From NCBI RefSeq assembly GCF_026130045.1, contig NZ_JAIBNX010000079.1, positions 1 to 35,744 of the forward strand: 35,744 bases of DNA, in the 5' to 3' direction. The position numbers were made by a program, and so were the translations under genes. Positions 24,610-32,214 of this stretch are shown in pieces (the first letter of the stretch is position 1; every line of letters begins with the position of its first letter). The stretch is from Micromonospora sp. CPCC 205371 (GTDB lineage: Bacteria; Actinomycetota; Actinomycetes; Mycobacteriales; Micromonosporaceae). Below the pieces are notes generated by a model. It was given only the letters and a program-made list of their open reading frames with translations, did no database searches and was not told the DNA's origin.

Positions 24610-25060
24610 GTGGATGCTCGTAACGGGGCGGCGATCGAGGTCGCCGGTCTGACCAAGTCGTACGGCCGAGCCAAGGCTCTGGACGGGCTCGACCTGACCG
24701 TCGAGTCGGGCGAGGTGCACGGCTTTCTCGGCCCGAACGGAAGCGGCAAGACGACGACGATCCGGATCCTGCTCGGCCTGCTGCGCGCCGACTCCGGCAC
24801 CGTCCGGATGCTTGGCCACGATCCGTGGCGCGATGCCGTCGCCCTGCACCGCCGGCTGGCGTACGTGCCCGGTGACGTCAACCTGTGACCTGGTCGTGGA
24901 GGACCATCACGCCCGATTCGACGTGGAGACGGCGCAGCTGGACGCCGTGATGCGCCGGCTCGCACCGCTTGGCGTGCGGAGTCTGACCAGTACCCCGCCG
25001 ACGTTGGAGGAGCTGTTCCTGCGGCACTACGGCGACGAGCAGATCTCGGGCGCGCAGTGA
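24610..25060 (+). pseudogene. ABC exporter ATPase with central deletion
   Basis: The first 92 codons encode a normal start of an ABC-2 ATPase: [21 protein letters not shown], Walker [11 protein letters not shown], and [10 protein letters not shown] (the family's Q-loop region), then TGA at 24886. From 24887, in another frame, the family's normal C-terminus follows: DLVVEDHHARFDVE through RSLTSTPPTLEELFLRHYG. Family ATPases have about 300 residues; around 150-190 residues are gone between the two parts, including signature, Walker B and H-loop. ACCTG occurs on both sides of the join (24881-24885 and 24888-24892). The product cannot hydrolyse ATP. Start signals and the downstream permease are intact, suggesting a recent deletion, or an assembly collapse. 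Confidence 0.88.
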
Positions 25061-26634
25061 GCGGTGTGGGGCAGCTGCTGCGGTTCATGCTGCGCCGGGA
25101 GCGGTTCGGCCTGCCGTGGTGGCTGCTCGGCGCCACGTTGCTGGTGCTGGTGCAGTCGGCGCAGAGTCAGAACCTGTACGACACCCCTGAGGATCTGGCG
25201 AAGCTGCGCGCCAGCATGGGCGGCAATACCGCGGTGGTCGCGATGAGCGGGCCGACGCGGCTGCTGGAGACCATCGGCGGCGAGGTGCTGTTCGAGATCT
25301 TCGCCTTCGCGGGAATCGTGGTGGCGTTGATGAACATGTTCCTGATCGGCCGCCACACCCGTGCCGACGAGGAGTCCGGACGCGCGGAGCTGGTGCGCTC
25401 GGCCCGGGTCGGCCGCCGCGCCACGCTCGCCGCCGCGCTCATCCTGGCCGCGCTGGCGAACCTGGCCGTGGGCGTGCTGGTGTTCGTAGTGGCCGTCGGG
25501 ACCGGGCTGCCGGGCGCTGGGTCGATCCTCTTCGGGGCCGCGCTCGCCGGGCTCGGGTTCGTGTTCGCCGCGTTCACCGCGGTGGCGGTGCAGGTGTTCG
25601 AGAACGCCCGCGCCGCCTACGGGGCGGTCGCTCTCGTGCTCGGTGCCGCGTACGTCTTGCGCGCCGCCGGTGACGTCGGTGACGGCACGCTGTCGTGGCT
25701 GTCTCCGATCGGCTGGGGTCAACGCACGTTCGCCTATGTCGACAACCGCTGGTGGCCCCTGCTCGTCACGGGCGCCGTGGCCGGTGCCGCGGTCGCGGTG
25801 GCGATGGCGCTGCTCGGGCGGCGCGACTTCGGCGCTGGACTGGTACGGCCACGGCCAGGCCGGGCGACCGCATCCGCGGCGCTGGGCTCGCCGTTGGGCC
25901 TGGCCTGGCGGCTACAGCGGGCGTCGCTGATCGGCTGGGCCGCCGGGCTGTTCCTGCTCGGCGCGGCCTACGGCTCGATCGGCGACAGCATCGAGCAGTA
26001 CGTGGCAGACAATCCCGAGGTCGCCGAGTTCCTGCCCGGTGGCGCCGCGGACATCGTGAACGGCTACCTGGGGCTCACCGCGATGACGCTGGCGTTGATA
26101 GGCACCGCGTACGGGGTCATCGCCGCCCTGCGGGCCCGCGGTGAGGAGACGTCCGGGCGGGCGGAGCCGGTGCTGGCCACCGCGACCAGCCGCGCCGCGT
26201 GGCTGGGCAGCCACCTCATCGTGGCGGTCGCCGGCAGCGCGCTGGTGCTGGCCGCCGCCGGGCTTGGCGAGGGAGTGGCGTACGGGCTCACCGTCTCCGA
26301 CGCCAGCCAGGCGCCGCGCATGGTCGGTGTCGCGCTCGGCTACCTGCCGGCGGTGTTGGTCGTCGCCGCGGTCGCTGTCCTGGGCATCGGGTGGCTGCCG
26401 CGCGCCGCCGCCGCGCTGGCGTGGACGATGGTCGGGTACTGCGCCGTGATCGCACTGTTCGCCGACTCGTTCGAGATACCCGGCTGGCTGCGGCGCGGCT
26501 CGCCGTTCGCGCATACGCCGCAAGCGCCGCTGGACGCCCTGACCGCCACGCCGCTGGTGCTCCTCGCCATCCTCTTCGTGGCACTCGCCGCGAGCGGATA
26601 CGCCGGCTTGCGACGCCGGGACTTGGGCTACTGA
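25057..26634 (+). CDS. ABC exporter permease, ABC-2 type
   Basis: A 525-aa membrane protein with about 12 predicted helices in two similar halves. Each half begins with an amphipathic segment (LLRFMLRRERFGLPWWLLG; GLAWRLQRASLIGWAAGLFLLG) and has a conserved cytoplasmic loop after the second helix (HTRADEESGRAELVRSARVGRRA; LRARGEETSGRAEPVLATATSRAA). This duplicated layout is typical of actinobacterial ABC-2 exporters for drugs or polyketides, often encoded with TetR repressors; no TetR is here. The GTG start overlaps the stop of the broken ATPase gene (GTGA). Without its ATPase this permease should be inactive unless another NBD serves it. The reading frame is intact with no signs of decay. 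Confidence 0.88.
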   Translation: MSGVGQLLRFMLRRERFGLPWWLLGATLLVLVQSAQSQNLYDTPEDLAKLRASMGGNTAVVAMSGPTRLLETIGGEVLFEIFAFAGIVVALMNMFLIGRHTRADEESGRAELVRSARVGRRATLAAALILAALANLAVGVLVFVVAVGTGLPGAGSILFGAALAGLGFVFAAFTAVAVQVFENARAAYGAVALVLGAAYVLRAAGDVGDGTLSWLSPIGWGQRTFAYVDNRWWPLLVTGAVAGAAVAVAMALLGRRDFGAGLVRPRPGRATASAALGSPLGLAWRLQRASLIGWAAGLFLLGAAYGSIGDSIEQYVADNPEVAEFLPGGAADIVNGYLGLTAMTLALIGTAYGVIAALRARGEETSGRAEPVLATATSRAAWLGSHLIVAVAGSALVLAAAGLGEGVAYGLTVSDASQAPRMVGVALGYLPAVLVVAAVAVLGIGWLPRAAAALAWTMVGYCAVIALFADSFEIPGWLRRGSPFAHTPQAPLDALTATPLVLLAILFVALAASGYAGLRRRDLGY

Positions 26635-26652
26635 ATCGCCTGGACGCCCGAG

Positions 26653-26667
26653 GTTTACCGATAAACT
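26653..26667 (+). promoter_or_regulatory. Operator overlapping a leaderless -10 of the LacI gene
   Basis: GTTTACCGATAAAC (26653-26666) is a near-perfect palindrome with CG centre, typical of LacI-family operators. The -10 TAAACT (26662-26667) overlaps it and ends 7 nt before the GTG at 26675, so bound repressor would block polymerase. Autoregulation is inferred. Confidence 0.6.
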
Positions 26668-26674
26668 CTTCGGC

Positions 26675-27673
26675 GTGGTGACGATGGGCGACGTCGCTCG
26701 ACTGGCCGGCGTCTCGAAGATGACGGTCTCGAACGTCGTGAACAACCGCGGCGGGGTGAGCGAGCCGGTCCGCCGTCGCGTCTTGGAGGTGATCGCGGAG
26801 TCGGGCTATCGCCTGAACCTATCGGCGCGATCCCTCAAGTCCGGGCGTACCGGTGTCATCGGTCTCGCCGTGCCCGAGGTCGACCGTCCGTACTTCGGCA
26901 TGCTCGCCGCCCGGGTCATCGAAGAGGCGGCGCGGCGCGGGTTTCACGTCGCGATCGAGCAGACCAGGGCCGTGATCGCCGGCGAGGTCGAGGCGATCGC
27001 CCGCTCGCACACCATGCAGCTCGACGGTCTGATTCTCAGCGCGGTCAAGTTCGACCCGCGCCAGCATCACGCGTCCGGGGGCACCAATCCCATCGTGATG
27101 CTGGGCGAGCGAGACGTGGGATCGGCCTTCGACCACGTCGCCATGCCCAACGAGGATGGCACCAGGGCCGCGACCGAGCACCTGGTCGACCGAGGTTGCC
27201 GGCGAATCGCATACGTCACCGGCGACGGCCTAGACGGTGCGAACGTGGTGGCCAGCCGGCACCGTGGCTATGCCGCCGCGCTCGCCGAGCGAGATCTGGA
27301 AGCCGATCCCGCGCTGCTGGTGACGTCTGCGGTGATGACGCTGGAGTCGGGGCGAACGGCGGTGCACCGGCTGGTGGGGGCGGGCGTCGAGTTCGATGGC
27401 GTGGTCGCGGTGACCGACACGGTCGCGCAAGGCGTACTGCGCGGGCTGGCCGACCGTGGCATCGGCGCGCCGAGCCGGGTGCGCGTCGTCGGGTTCGACA
27501 ACATTCCGGAGGCCGAGTACCTCGTGCCGTCGCTGACCACGGTCGCGCCCGACCACGGGTGGATGGCCGAGATGGCGGTCCGGCTGGTCGTCGAGCGCAT
27601 GCGGCACCCGGACCGTCCGGCCGCCGAATACGTCGCCCCGTTCGACGTCATCGCGCGCGAGTCCACGCGCTGA
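26675..27673 (+). CDS. LacI-family transcriptional regulator
   Basis: A 332-aa repressor. The helix-turn-helix is residues 4-25 (MGDVARLAGVSKMTVSNVVNNR), followed by the hinge helix NLSARSLKSGRTG, which includes the minor-groove SARSLKS. The periplasmic-binding-like effector domain covers residues 60-332: VIGLAVPEVDRPYFGMLAARVIEEA, ATEHLVDRGCRRIAYVTGD, DGVVAVTDTVAQGVLRGLADRGI and RVVGFDNIPEAEYLVPSLTTVAPD. The effector is probably a sugar but unidentified. Its own promoter holds GTTTACCGATAAAC, differing from the TGTTANCGNTAACR sites at the GH43 gene in the outer positions, so that gene is probably run by another LacI protein. No sugar transporter or glycosidase is adjacent. Confidence 0.92.
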   Translation: MVTMGDVARLAGVSKMTVSNVVNNRGGVSEPVRRRVLEVIAESGYRLNLSARSLKSGRTGVIGLAVPEVDRPYFGMLAARVIEEAARRGFHVAIEQTRAVIAGEVEAIARSHTMQLDGLILSAVKFDPRQHHASGGTNPIVMLGERDVGSAFDHVAMPNEDGTRAATEHLVDRGCRRIAYVTGDGLDGANVVASRHRGYAAALAERDLEADPALLVTSAVMTLESGRTAVHRLVGAGVEFDGVVAVTDTVAQGVLRGLADRGIGAPSRVRVVGFDNIPEAEYLVPSLTTVAPDHGWMAEMAVRLVVERMRHPDRPAAEYVAPFDVIARESTR

Positions 27674-27918
27674 GCCGCGTCGCTGGACCGACGCCGCCGT
27701 CCGTGGCAACCCATCTGCCGGCCGGGTGTTGTTCATCGCAGACCTATTCGGCTCCAATGTAGACGGACCTGGCCCCGGTGTAGAAGTCAGCGTCTCGCCG
27801 CGGGATCGCCAGCCCTCGCCGCCGAATGGCCTTGATCGACGCTGCGCGTCGGCGGGCAGACCACCGGCCTGACGGCCTGGCCAGTTGTCGCCCACCCGCG
27901 TCACCCGAACGCGCCTGC
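27674..27918. other. Intergenic region between the LacI gene and the septum-type lipoprotein gene
   Basis: A 245-nt gap between convergent genes. No start-signalled gene is visible. On the minus strand a frame ending at 27744 reads ...IPRRDADFYTGARSVYIGAE, which looks slightly protein-like but has no recognisable family or upstream support; it may be the relic of a gene's end. Confidence 0.35.
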
Positions 27919-28833
27919 TCAGCGGATGGGTAGCGCGCCCGGGCCGGCGTTTCTCATCGAGCGCTTCAGGTCCTTGTCGTCGTACCAGAGGAAGCAGCGC
28001 ACGCCCCGGTCGCCGTTGGCCCACGCGTCCGGCTCGGGGCTGTAGTAGATGGTGCCGGTACGGAATTGGATGTTGGCGTCGTTGGGCACCTTGGCGTAGG
28101 CCGCCAGCACACCCCGGCATCCGGTGTGCGTGCGCGCCGGGTTACGCAGGTAGTCGGCGTACGGCGTGTCTGGTGCGGTCCAAATCCCCACGAACTCGGC
28201 GCGGTGCGCTGTCGTACAGGAGACCGGCGTCATCGTGTCGACCGCGTCGGTGCCCTTCGCCATCACGGGGCTGAAGCAGGTGTACGCGATCGGCGACGCG
28301 GACTTCAGCGAATCCCGCAGGCTGCCGGTGCGAGCGACGAGGTTTCCGGGTGAGTCGAGCGACTGGACCTCGGACAGGTCGCACCGGAACCAACGGGCAC
28401 CGCCCGACCACCCGTCCACGGCAGGGAACATCACCCACAACTGGAGGCGGGCTCCGCGCCAATCGGCGCCCAGAAACTCCGTCGCCTTGGCGCCGCACTC
28501 CGCGTAGGCCTTGCGGACCGTCGGGGACCCCGGCGTAGGGGGCTTGGAAGGGGAGGCATCTGCGCCCGAGAGCTGTCCGATGTGTACGGTCTCGCCGCCA
28601 TGCGAGGCGCCGCAGTCCAGTGGCTTGTAGAGGTCGATCGTCGTGTGGAGCTTGTGGAAGGCCTGCGAGAGGCCGGAGTGGCAGGTGTTCGCGGCCGGCG
28701 TGTAGAGGCGTGGTTCGGGAAGTGCGTGCCAGTCGTCGGCCAGGTCGCCGTCCACACCGGCCGGGTTGGCACACCCGGCCAGGAGCGCCGCGACCAGCGC
28801 GTACGCCATCGCCCCGCCCAGCCACCGCCGCAT
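27919..28833 (-). CDS. Septum-formation-domain lipoprotein
   Basis: A 304-aa exported lipoprotein. The ATG at 28833 is chosen for the GGGGGAGA Shine-Dalgarno 7 nt upstream; it gives MRRWLGGAMAYALVAALLAGC with lipobox LLAGC (Cys 21). The mature region has two similar halves, each with paired Cys: NTCHSGL, KPLDCGASHGGETVHIGQL and CGAKATEF; then YTCFSPV, TPVSCTTAHRAEFVGIW and GCRGVLAAY, ending RGVRCFLWYD. The CxxxHxxE pattern matches the septum formation domain (PF13845 type), found in actinobacterial membrane-anchored proteins; a direct role in septation is not proven for this family. It is probably anchored outside the membrane and disulfide-stabilised. Confidence 0.82.
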   Translation of the reverse strand: MRRWLGGAMAYALVAALLAGCANPAGVDGDLADDWHALPEPRLYTPAANTCHSGLSQAFHKLHTTIDLYKPLDCGASHGGETVHIGQLSGADASPSKPPTPGSPTVRKAYAECGAKATEFLGADWRGARLQLWVMFPAVDGWSGGARWFRCDLSEVQSLDSPGNLVARTGSLRDSLKSASPIAYTCFSPVMAKGTDAVDTMTPVSCTTAHRAEFVGIWTAPDTPYADYLRNPARTHTGCRGVLAAYAKVPNDANIQFRTGTIYYSPEPDAWANGDRGVRCFLWYDDKDLKRSMRNAGPGALPIR

Positions 28834-28998
28834 GTTGATCTCCCCCGTAGAAAGCGCCCGGCGCAGCATACGGCACGACGCGGATGGGTGCGGTGCTGCC
28901 GCGGCGGAGCCGCGGTCCGGTGGTTGTCGTGCGCTGGCAGTGGATGGCCGGCGCGGGGAAGCCCGCGCGTGGAGTGCGGCGGGCGATCGACGGGCCTT

Positions 28999-29080
28999 GC
29001 CGATCAAGGGCGTTTTCATGGATCAAGGGCAAACGCACGCGGAAAAGAGATCGAACCACGTGCATTCGCCCTTGATCGGC
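28999..29080. repeat. Palindromic element with three GATCAAGGGC copies
   Basis: GCCGATCAAGGGCG (28999-29012) is repeated perfectly inverted at 29067-29080. A third copy, GATCAAGGGC at 29021-29030, extends into a 22-bp arm (29021-29042) pairing with 29056-29077 at 19 of 22 positions around a 13-nt loop. The two outer copies and the middle copy allow alternative hairpins. This looks like a REP- or MITE-like intergenic element; it may also help end the cobalamin operon transcript arriving from the right. Confidence 0.7.
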
Positions 29081-29110
29081 GGAGAAGGGCGCCGGGCGCG
29101 GCGCGGCCAG

Positions 29111-29236
29111 GGCGCGGCGTGGCGCAAGGGCGCGGCGTGGCGCAAGGGCGCGGCGTGGCGCAAGGGCGCGGCGTGGCGCAAGGGCGCGGCGTGGCGCAAG
29201 GGCGCGGCGTGGCGCAAGGGCGCGGCGTGGCGCAAG
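29111..29236. repeat. Seven perfect copies of an 18-bp tandem repeat
   Basis: The unit GGCGCGGCGTGGCGCAAG is repeated seven times without change, followed by a partial, diverging unit. The length of 18 is a multiple of three, so plus-strand frames stay open (WRKGAA repeats), but no start signal supports a gene there. Identity of all copies implies recent expansion or ongoing slippage. Confidence 0.9.
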
Positions 29237-29277
29237 GGCGCGGCGCGGGCGCGGGGCGAGGGGGTGGAGTGGCGGGG

Positions 29278-30051
29278 TTAGGTGGGGCGGATGGGGATTA
29301 CTGCGGGGCCGTTGCCGGTTTCGATTACGCGGATGCGGGCGGCGTAGTGCTTGGTCAGTAGAGCTTCGGTCAGGACGTCTTTGGGCTCGCCGGTGGCGGC
29401 TACGCGGCCGGCTGCCAGGAGGATCAGGCGATCGGCGTACTCGCCGGCCACGGAGAGGTCATGCATTGTCGCCAGCACCGTGAGGCCGTGGTCGCGGCGG
29501 AGCTGGTCGACCAACTCGAGTACCTCCTGCTGGTGGCCGATGTCCAGGGCGCTGGTGGGCTCGTCAAGTAGAAGCAGGGTGGCGCCCTGGGCTAGTGCGC
29601 GGGCCAGGAAGACGCGTTGGCGCTCGCCGCCGGAGAGCGTGTCGAGGTGGCGGTCGGCGAAACGGGTCAGGTCTAGGCGGTGCAGGACCTCGTGGACGGC
29701 GGCCAGGTCGGCGGCGGATTCGCGGCCGAGCGGGCGGATGTAGGGAGTGCGGCCCAAGAGTACGTAGTCGAAGACCACCATGCCGGGTGGGACGACCGGG
29801 GACTGTGCCACGGTAGCCACGATGCGGGCTCGCTGTCGCCGAGGCAGTCGGGCTGTGGGCGTACCAAATAAGGAGATGGACCCCGATGCTGGCAGGAGGC
29901 CGCCGACGGCGCGCAAGAGGGTGGATTTGCCGGCGCCATTGGGGCCGATGACGGTGACCCATTCGCCGGTGGCGACCGTCAGGTCGATGCCGGCCAGGAT
30001 CGTGGCGCCGTCGAGCACGACGTGAAGGTCCGACACCTCGACGGCGGTCAT
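29278..30051 (-). CDS. btuD: Cobalamin-type ABC importer ATPase
   Basis: A 257-aa cytoplasmic ATPase of the FecE/BtuD type. The ATG at 30051 overlaps the permease stop by 4 nt (ATGA). Motifs: Walker A GPNGAGKSTLL near residue 37, Q-loop VATVAQSPVVPPG near residue 80, signature [15 protein letters not shown] near residue 136, Walker B LLLLDEPTSALD near residue 158, and H-loop ATMHDLSVAGEYADR near residue 190. The MVVFDYVLLGRTPY segment after the Q-loop is the usual contact with BtuC/FhuB-type permeases. It is the third gene of an operon led by a cobalamin riboswitch, so B12 or a precursor corrinoid is the likely substrate; siderophore ATPases look alike and only the riboswitch decides. Confidence 0.9.
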   Translation of the reverse strand: MTAVEVSDLHVVLDGATILAGIDLTVATGEWVTVIGPNGAGKSTLLRAVGGLLPASGSISLFGTPTARLPRRQRARIVATVAQSPVVPPGMVVFDYVLLGRTPYIRPLGRESAADLAAVHEVLHRLDLTRFADRHLDTLSGGERQRVFLARALAQGATLLLLDEPTSALDIGHQQEVLELVDQLRRDHGLTVLATMHDLSVAGEYADRLILLAAGRVAATGEPKDVLTEALLTKHYAARIRVIETGNGPAVIPIRPT

Positions 30052-31100
30052 AACGCAACCCGGCGGGTGGTGCGGAGGACCAGTACGAAGAAGGGGGCGC
30101 CCAGGAACGCGGTGACCACGCCGATGGGGATTTCGGCGGGTGACGCGACGGTGCGGGCGACCAGGTCGGTGAGGGTGAGGAACGCACCGCCGAAAAGCAC
30201 CGCCAGCGGCAGGATCACGCGGTAGCTGGCACCGAAGAGCAGCCGGATGGTGTGCGGCACGATGATGCCGACGAAGCCGATCAGACCGGACACCGAGACG
30301 GCGGCGGCGGTGCCGAGGCTTGCGGCGGCGAGGAGCACGTAACGCGAGCGCTGGGGGTGGAGGCCGAGGCTGCTGGCTTCGTCGTCGCCGACGGAGAGCA
30401 CGTCGAGTTCGCGCCGGTAGAGCAGGACGACCGCGCTGGTGACGATCGCGTACGGGAGGATGATCAGCACGTCGTGCCAGCCGGCGGTGGCGAGGCGGCC
30501 GAGCAGCCACGAGTAGACCTCGCGGATGGCGTCGACGTTGCGCTGCATGAGGTACGTCTGGCCGGCGGCGAGGAATGTGGAGACGGCCACGCCGGCCAGG
30601 ATGAGCGTTGCCGTGGAGCGGTCGCGACCGCCGGCGACGCCGAGCAGGTACGTGAGCGCGACCGCCCCGAGGGCGCCGATGAAAGCCGCGATCGGGGTGG
30701 TGATCGGCAGGCCGGAGGTCACGTCGCCGCCCGACCGGCCGGTGCTGACCCGGAACGAGATCACAGCGGTGACCGCGAGCCCGGCGCCGGCTGCCACGCC
30801 GAGCAGGTGCGGGTCGGCGAGCGGGTTGCGGAACACGCCCTGGTAGCAGCCGCCGGCCAGGGCGAGCATCCCGCCGACGAGCAAGCCCAGCACCACGCGT
30901 GGTAAGCGGATCTGGGTGATGATCGCGATCTCGCGTTCGGTGAGACCGCTGTCGATGTGTACGCCAGGGATGAGGTTGAGCAGTTCGGCCGCGACGCTGC
31001 CGGGTGGCAGGCTGACCGGGCCGAACGCGATCCCGGCGACACCCGCCACCAGGACCGCGCCCAGCCCGATCAACATCCAGAGCGGGCGGAGCTTGCTCAC
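30048..31100 (-). CDS. btuC: Cobalamin-type ABC importer permease
   Basis: A 350-aa FecCD/BtuC-family membrane protein with about ten helices. The GTG at 31100 overlaps the stop of the binding-protein gene (GTGA), which fixes the start. Typical segments: RLPRVVLGLLVGGMLALAGGCYQGVFRNPLADPHLLGVAAGAGL (the family's RNPLADPxLLG motif), SWLLGRLATAGW, LGDDEASSLGLHPQRSR (the ATPase-coupling loop, here VGDDEASSLG) and GLIGFVGIIVPHTIRLLFG near the C-terminus. It forms a homodimeric channel that receives the corrinoid from the lipoprotein binding protein and is driven by the ATPase encoded next. Confidence 0.92.
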   Translation of the reverse strand: MSKLRPLWMLIGLGAVLVAGVAGIAFGPVSLPPGSVAAELLNLIPGVHIDSGLTEREIAIITQIRLPRVVLGLLVGGMLALAGGCYQGVFRNPLADPHLLGVAAGAGLAVTAVISFRVSTGRSGGDVTSGLPITTPIAAFIGALGAVALTYLLGVAGGRDRSTATLILAGVAVSTFLAAGQTYLMQRNVDAIREVYSWLLGRLATAGWHDVLIILPYAIVTSAVVLLYRRELDVLSVGDDEASSLGLHPQRSRYVLLAAASLGTAAAVSVSGLIGFVGIIVPHTIRLLFGASYRVILPLAVLFGGAFLTLTDLVARTVASPAEIPIGVVTAFLGAPFFVLVLRTTRRVAL

Positions 31101-32011
31101 GCGGGGATCTTGCTGACCGCGTCGACGATTGCGCGTACGAGGTCGACGACGCGCGGGCCCCAGCGGGAGGCGACGTCGTCGTCGAGGGCGACGATCTGGC
31201 TGTTCTTGACCGCCGTGATGCCGGACCAGCCGGTGCGGGCCTTGACCGTGTCGGCCGACTGCTGGCAGCACTTGCTGTCGGCGAGGAAGACCAGGTCGGG
31301 GTCTGCCTTAATGATCACCTCGGCGGAGAGCTGCGGGTAGCCGCCCTTAGCACCGTCGGGGTCGGAGCCGTCGGCGATGTTTTCCAAGCCGGCGAGCGAG
31401 AAGAGCGAGCCGATGAACGTCTTGCTGGTGACCGAGTAGAACGTGGGATCGAGCTCGTAGTAGTAGGTGAGCTTCTCGGAGCGCTGCGGGAGGTCCTTGA
31501 CCAGCTTGGCGATCTCGTCCTTCATGCGCTGCACCACGTCGGCGGCCTCGTCGGGGTGGCCCGTGAGCGTGCCCAGCTCGGTGAGCTGCTTGTACGTGTC
31601 GTCGAGCGTGACGGCGGCGGGCGCCTGGTACACGGGGATCTTGAGCGCGGTGAGCTGGTCGACGACCTTGTTCGTGTCGTTCGAGAGCACGACGAGGTCT
31701 GGGCTCTTGGCGGCGATCGCCTCGGCGTTCGGCTGGAACCCGGACAGGTCGGACTTGGGCGCCTCGGGCGGGTAGTTGGAGTTGTCGTCCGCGGCGGTCA
31801 CCTGGGCGCCTGCCCCGATCGCGAAGAGCATCTCGGTGGCGCTGGGCGAGAGCACGACGATCTTCTGGGGCTGCTTGTCGAGGGTGATGTTGCCGACGGT
31901 GACGGGGTACGCCGGCGCGCTCGCGGTGGGCGCGGCCGGCTCCTCGGTGTTGTCGGCGCAGGCACTGAGCGCGAGCAGGGCGACCGCCGCAGCGGTCAAA
32001 GCTCTCTTCAT
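31097..32011 (-). CDS. btuF: Cobalamin-binding lipoprotein (BtuF-like)
   Basis: A 304-aa solute-binding lipoprotein. The ATG at 32011 has AGGAGG about 5 nt upstream. Signal peptide and lipobox: MKRALTAAAVALLALSAC (Cys 18). The fold is that of class III binding proteins, two lobes joined by a long helix: KIVVLSPSATEMLFAIGAGAQVTAAD and SPDLVVLSNDTNKVVDQL in lobe one, the helix HPDEAADVVQRMKDEIAKLVKDL, then KLTYYYELDPTFYSVTSKTFIGSLFSLAGLENIADG and IIKADPDLVFLAD in lobe two. PSATEMLFAIGAG is characteristic of BtuF-type proteins. First gene of the operon, directly under the cobalamin riboswitch; the substrate is probably B12 or another corrinoid. Confidence 0.9.
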   Translation of the reverse strand: MKRALTAAAVALLALSACADNTEEPAAPTASAPAYPVTVGNITLDKQPQKIVVLSPSATEMLFAIGAGAQVTAADDNSNYPPEAPKSDLSGFQPNAEAIAAKSPDLVVLSNDTNKVVDQLTALKIPVYQAPAAVTLDDTYKQLTELGTLTGHPDEAADVVQRMKDEIAKLVKDLPQRSEKLTYYYELDPTFYSVTSKTFIGSLFSLAGLENIADGSDPDGAKGGYPQLSAEVIIKADPDLVFLADSKCCQQSADTVKARTGWSGITAVKNSQIVALDDDVASRWGPRVVDLVRAIVDAVSKIPA

Positions 32012-32104
32012 GGGTCCTCCTGTCGGTCGAGGATCTGGTGCTTCGCCGACAAGAGCCACGCTCCGCCCGCGAGGCGCCCTTCCTCGAAGGCGCGGTTCGC
32101 GACC

Positions 32105-32200
32105 GTTCCCAGGCGACCTGGCTTGTCCGCCCACATCAGCGGGCGGCATCACAGTTGCGGGACAGCGCCGGAGTCGCACCGGCTTCGCTACGAGCGGTCA
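32105..32200 (-). ncRNA. Cobalamin riboswitch
   Basis: Read on the minus strand, the segment contains the family's conserved core GAAGCCGGTGCGACTCCGG, then GCTGTCCCGCAACTGTGATG (32143-32162), and the 3' box AAGCCAGGTCGCCTGGG (32108-32124). It lies about 95 nt upstream of btuF. The following leader holds a GCGCCTTCGAGGAAGGGCGC-type hairpin and TCGG/CCGA pairing next to the AGGAGG Shine-Dalgarno, so translational control is plausible. A -10 like TACCGT (32207-32212) would start the RNA near 32200. Excess B12 would switch uptake off. Confidence 0.88.
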
Positions 32201-32214
32201 TGGAGCACGGTACT

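Larger units (their letters stand above)
28834..29277. other. Repeat-rich intergenic region
   Basis: A 444-nt gap upstream of the septum-type lipoprotein and downstream of the cobalamin operon. It contains a palindromic element (28999-29080) and an 18-bp tandem repeat (29111-29236), listed separately. The remaining sequence (28870-28998) shows no gene or strong structure. Confidence 0.6.

Noticed and set aside
27744..27840. Short minus-strand tail ending RRDADFYTGARSVYIGAE
   Set aside because: Looks faintly protein-like but has no recognisable family, start or upstream continuation.
29111..29236. CRISPR array
   Set aside because: Units are 18 bp, head to tail with no spacers, and no cas genes are present.
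28582..29361. Plus-strand protein with WRKGAA/GVAQGR repeats
   Set aside because: The frame stays open only because the tandem unit is a multiple of three; there is no start signal and the frame overlaps a well-supported minus-strand lipoprotein gene.
29278..30510. ATPase fused to an N-terminal extension
   Set aside because: Residues before the ATG at 30051 are shadow of the permease gene; the ATGA overlap and family length fix the shorter start.
31097..32179. Longer start for the cobalamin-binding lipoprotein
   Set aside because: The extension would translate the riboswitch; AGGAGG and the lipobox signal peptide mark the ATG at 32011.
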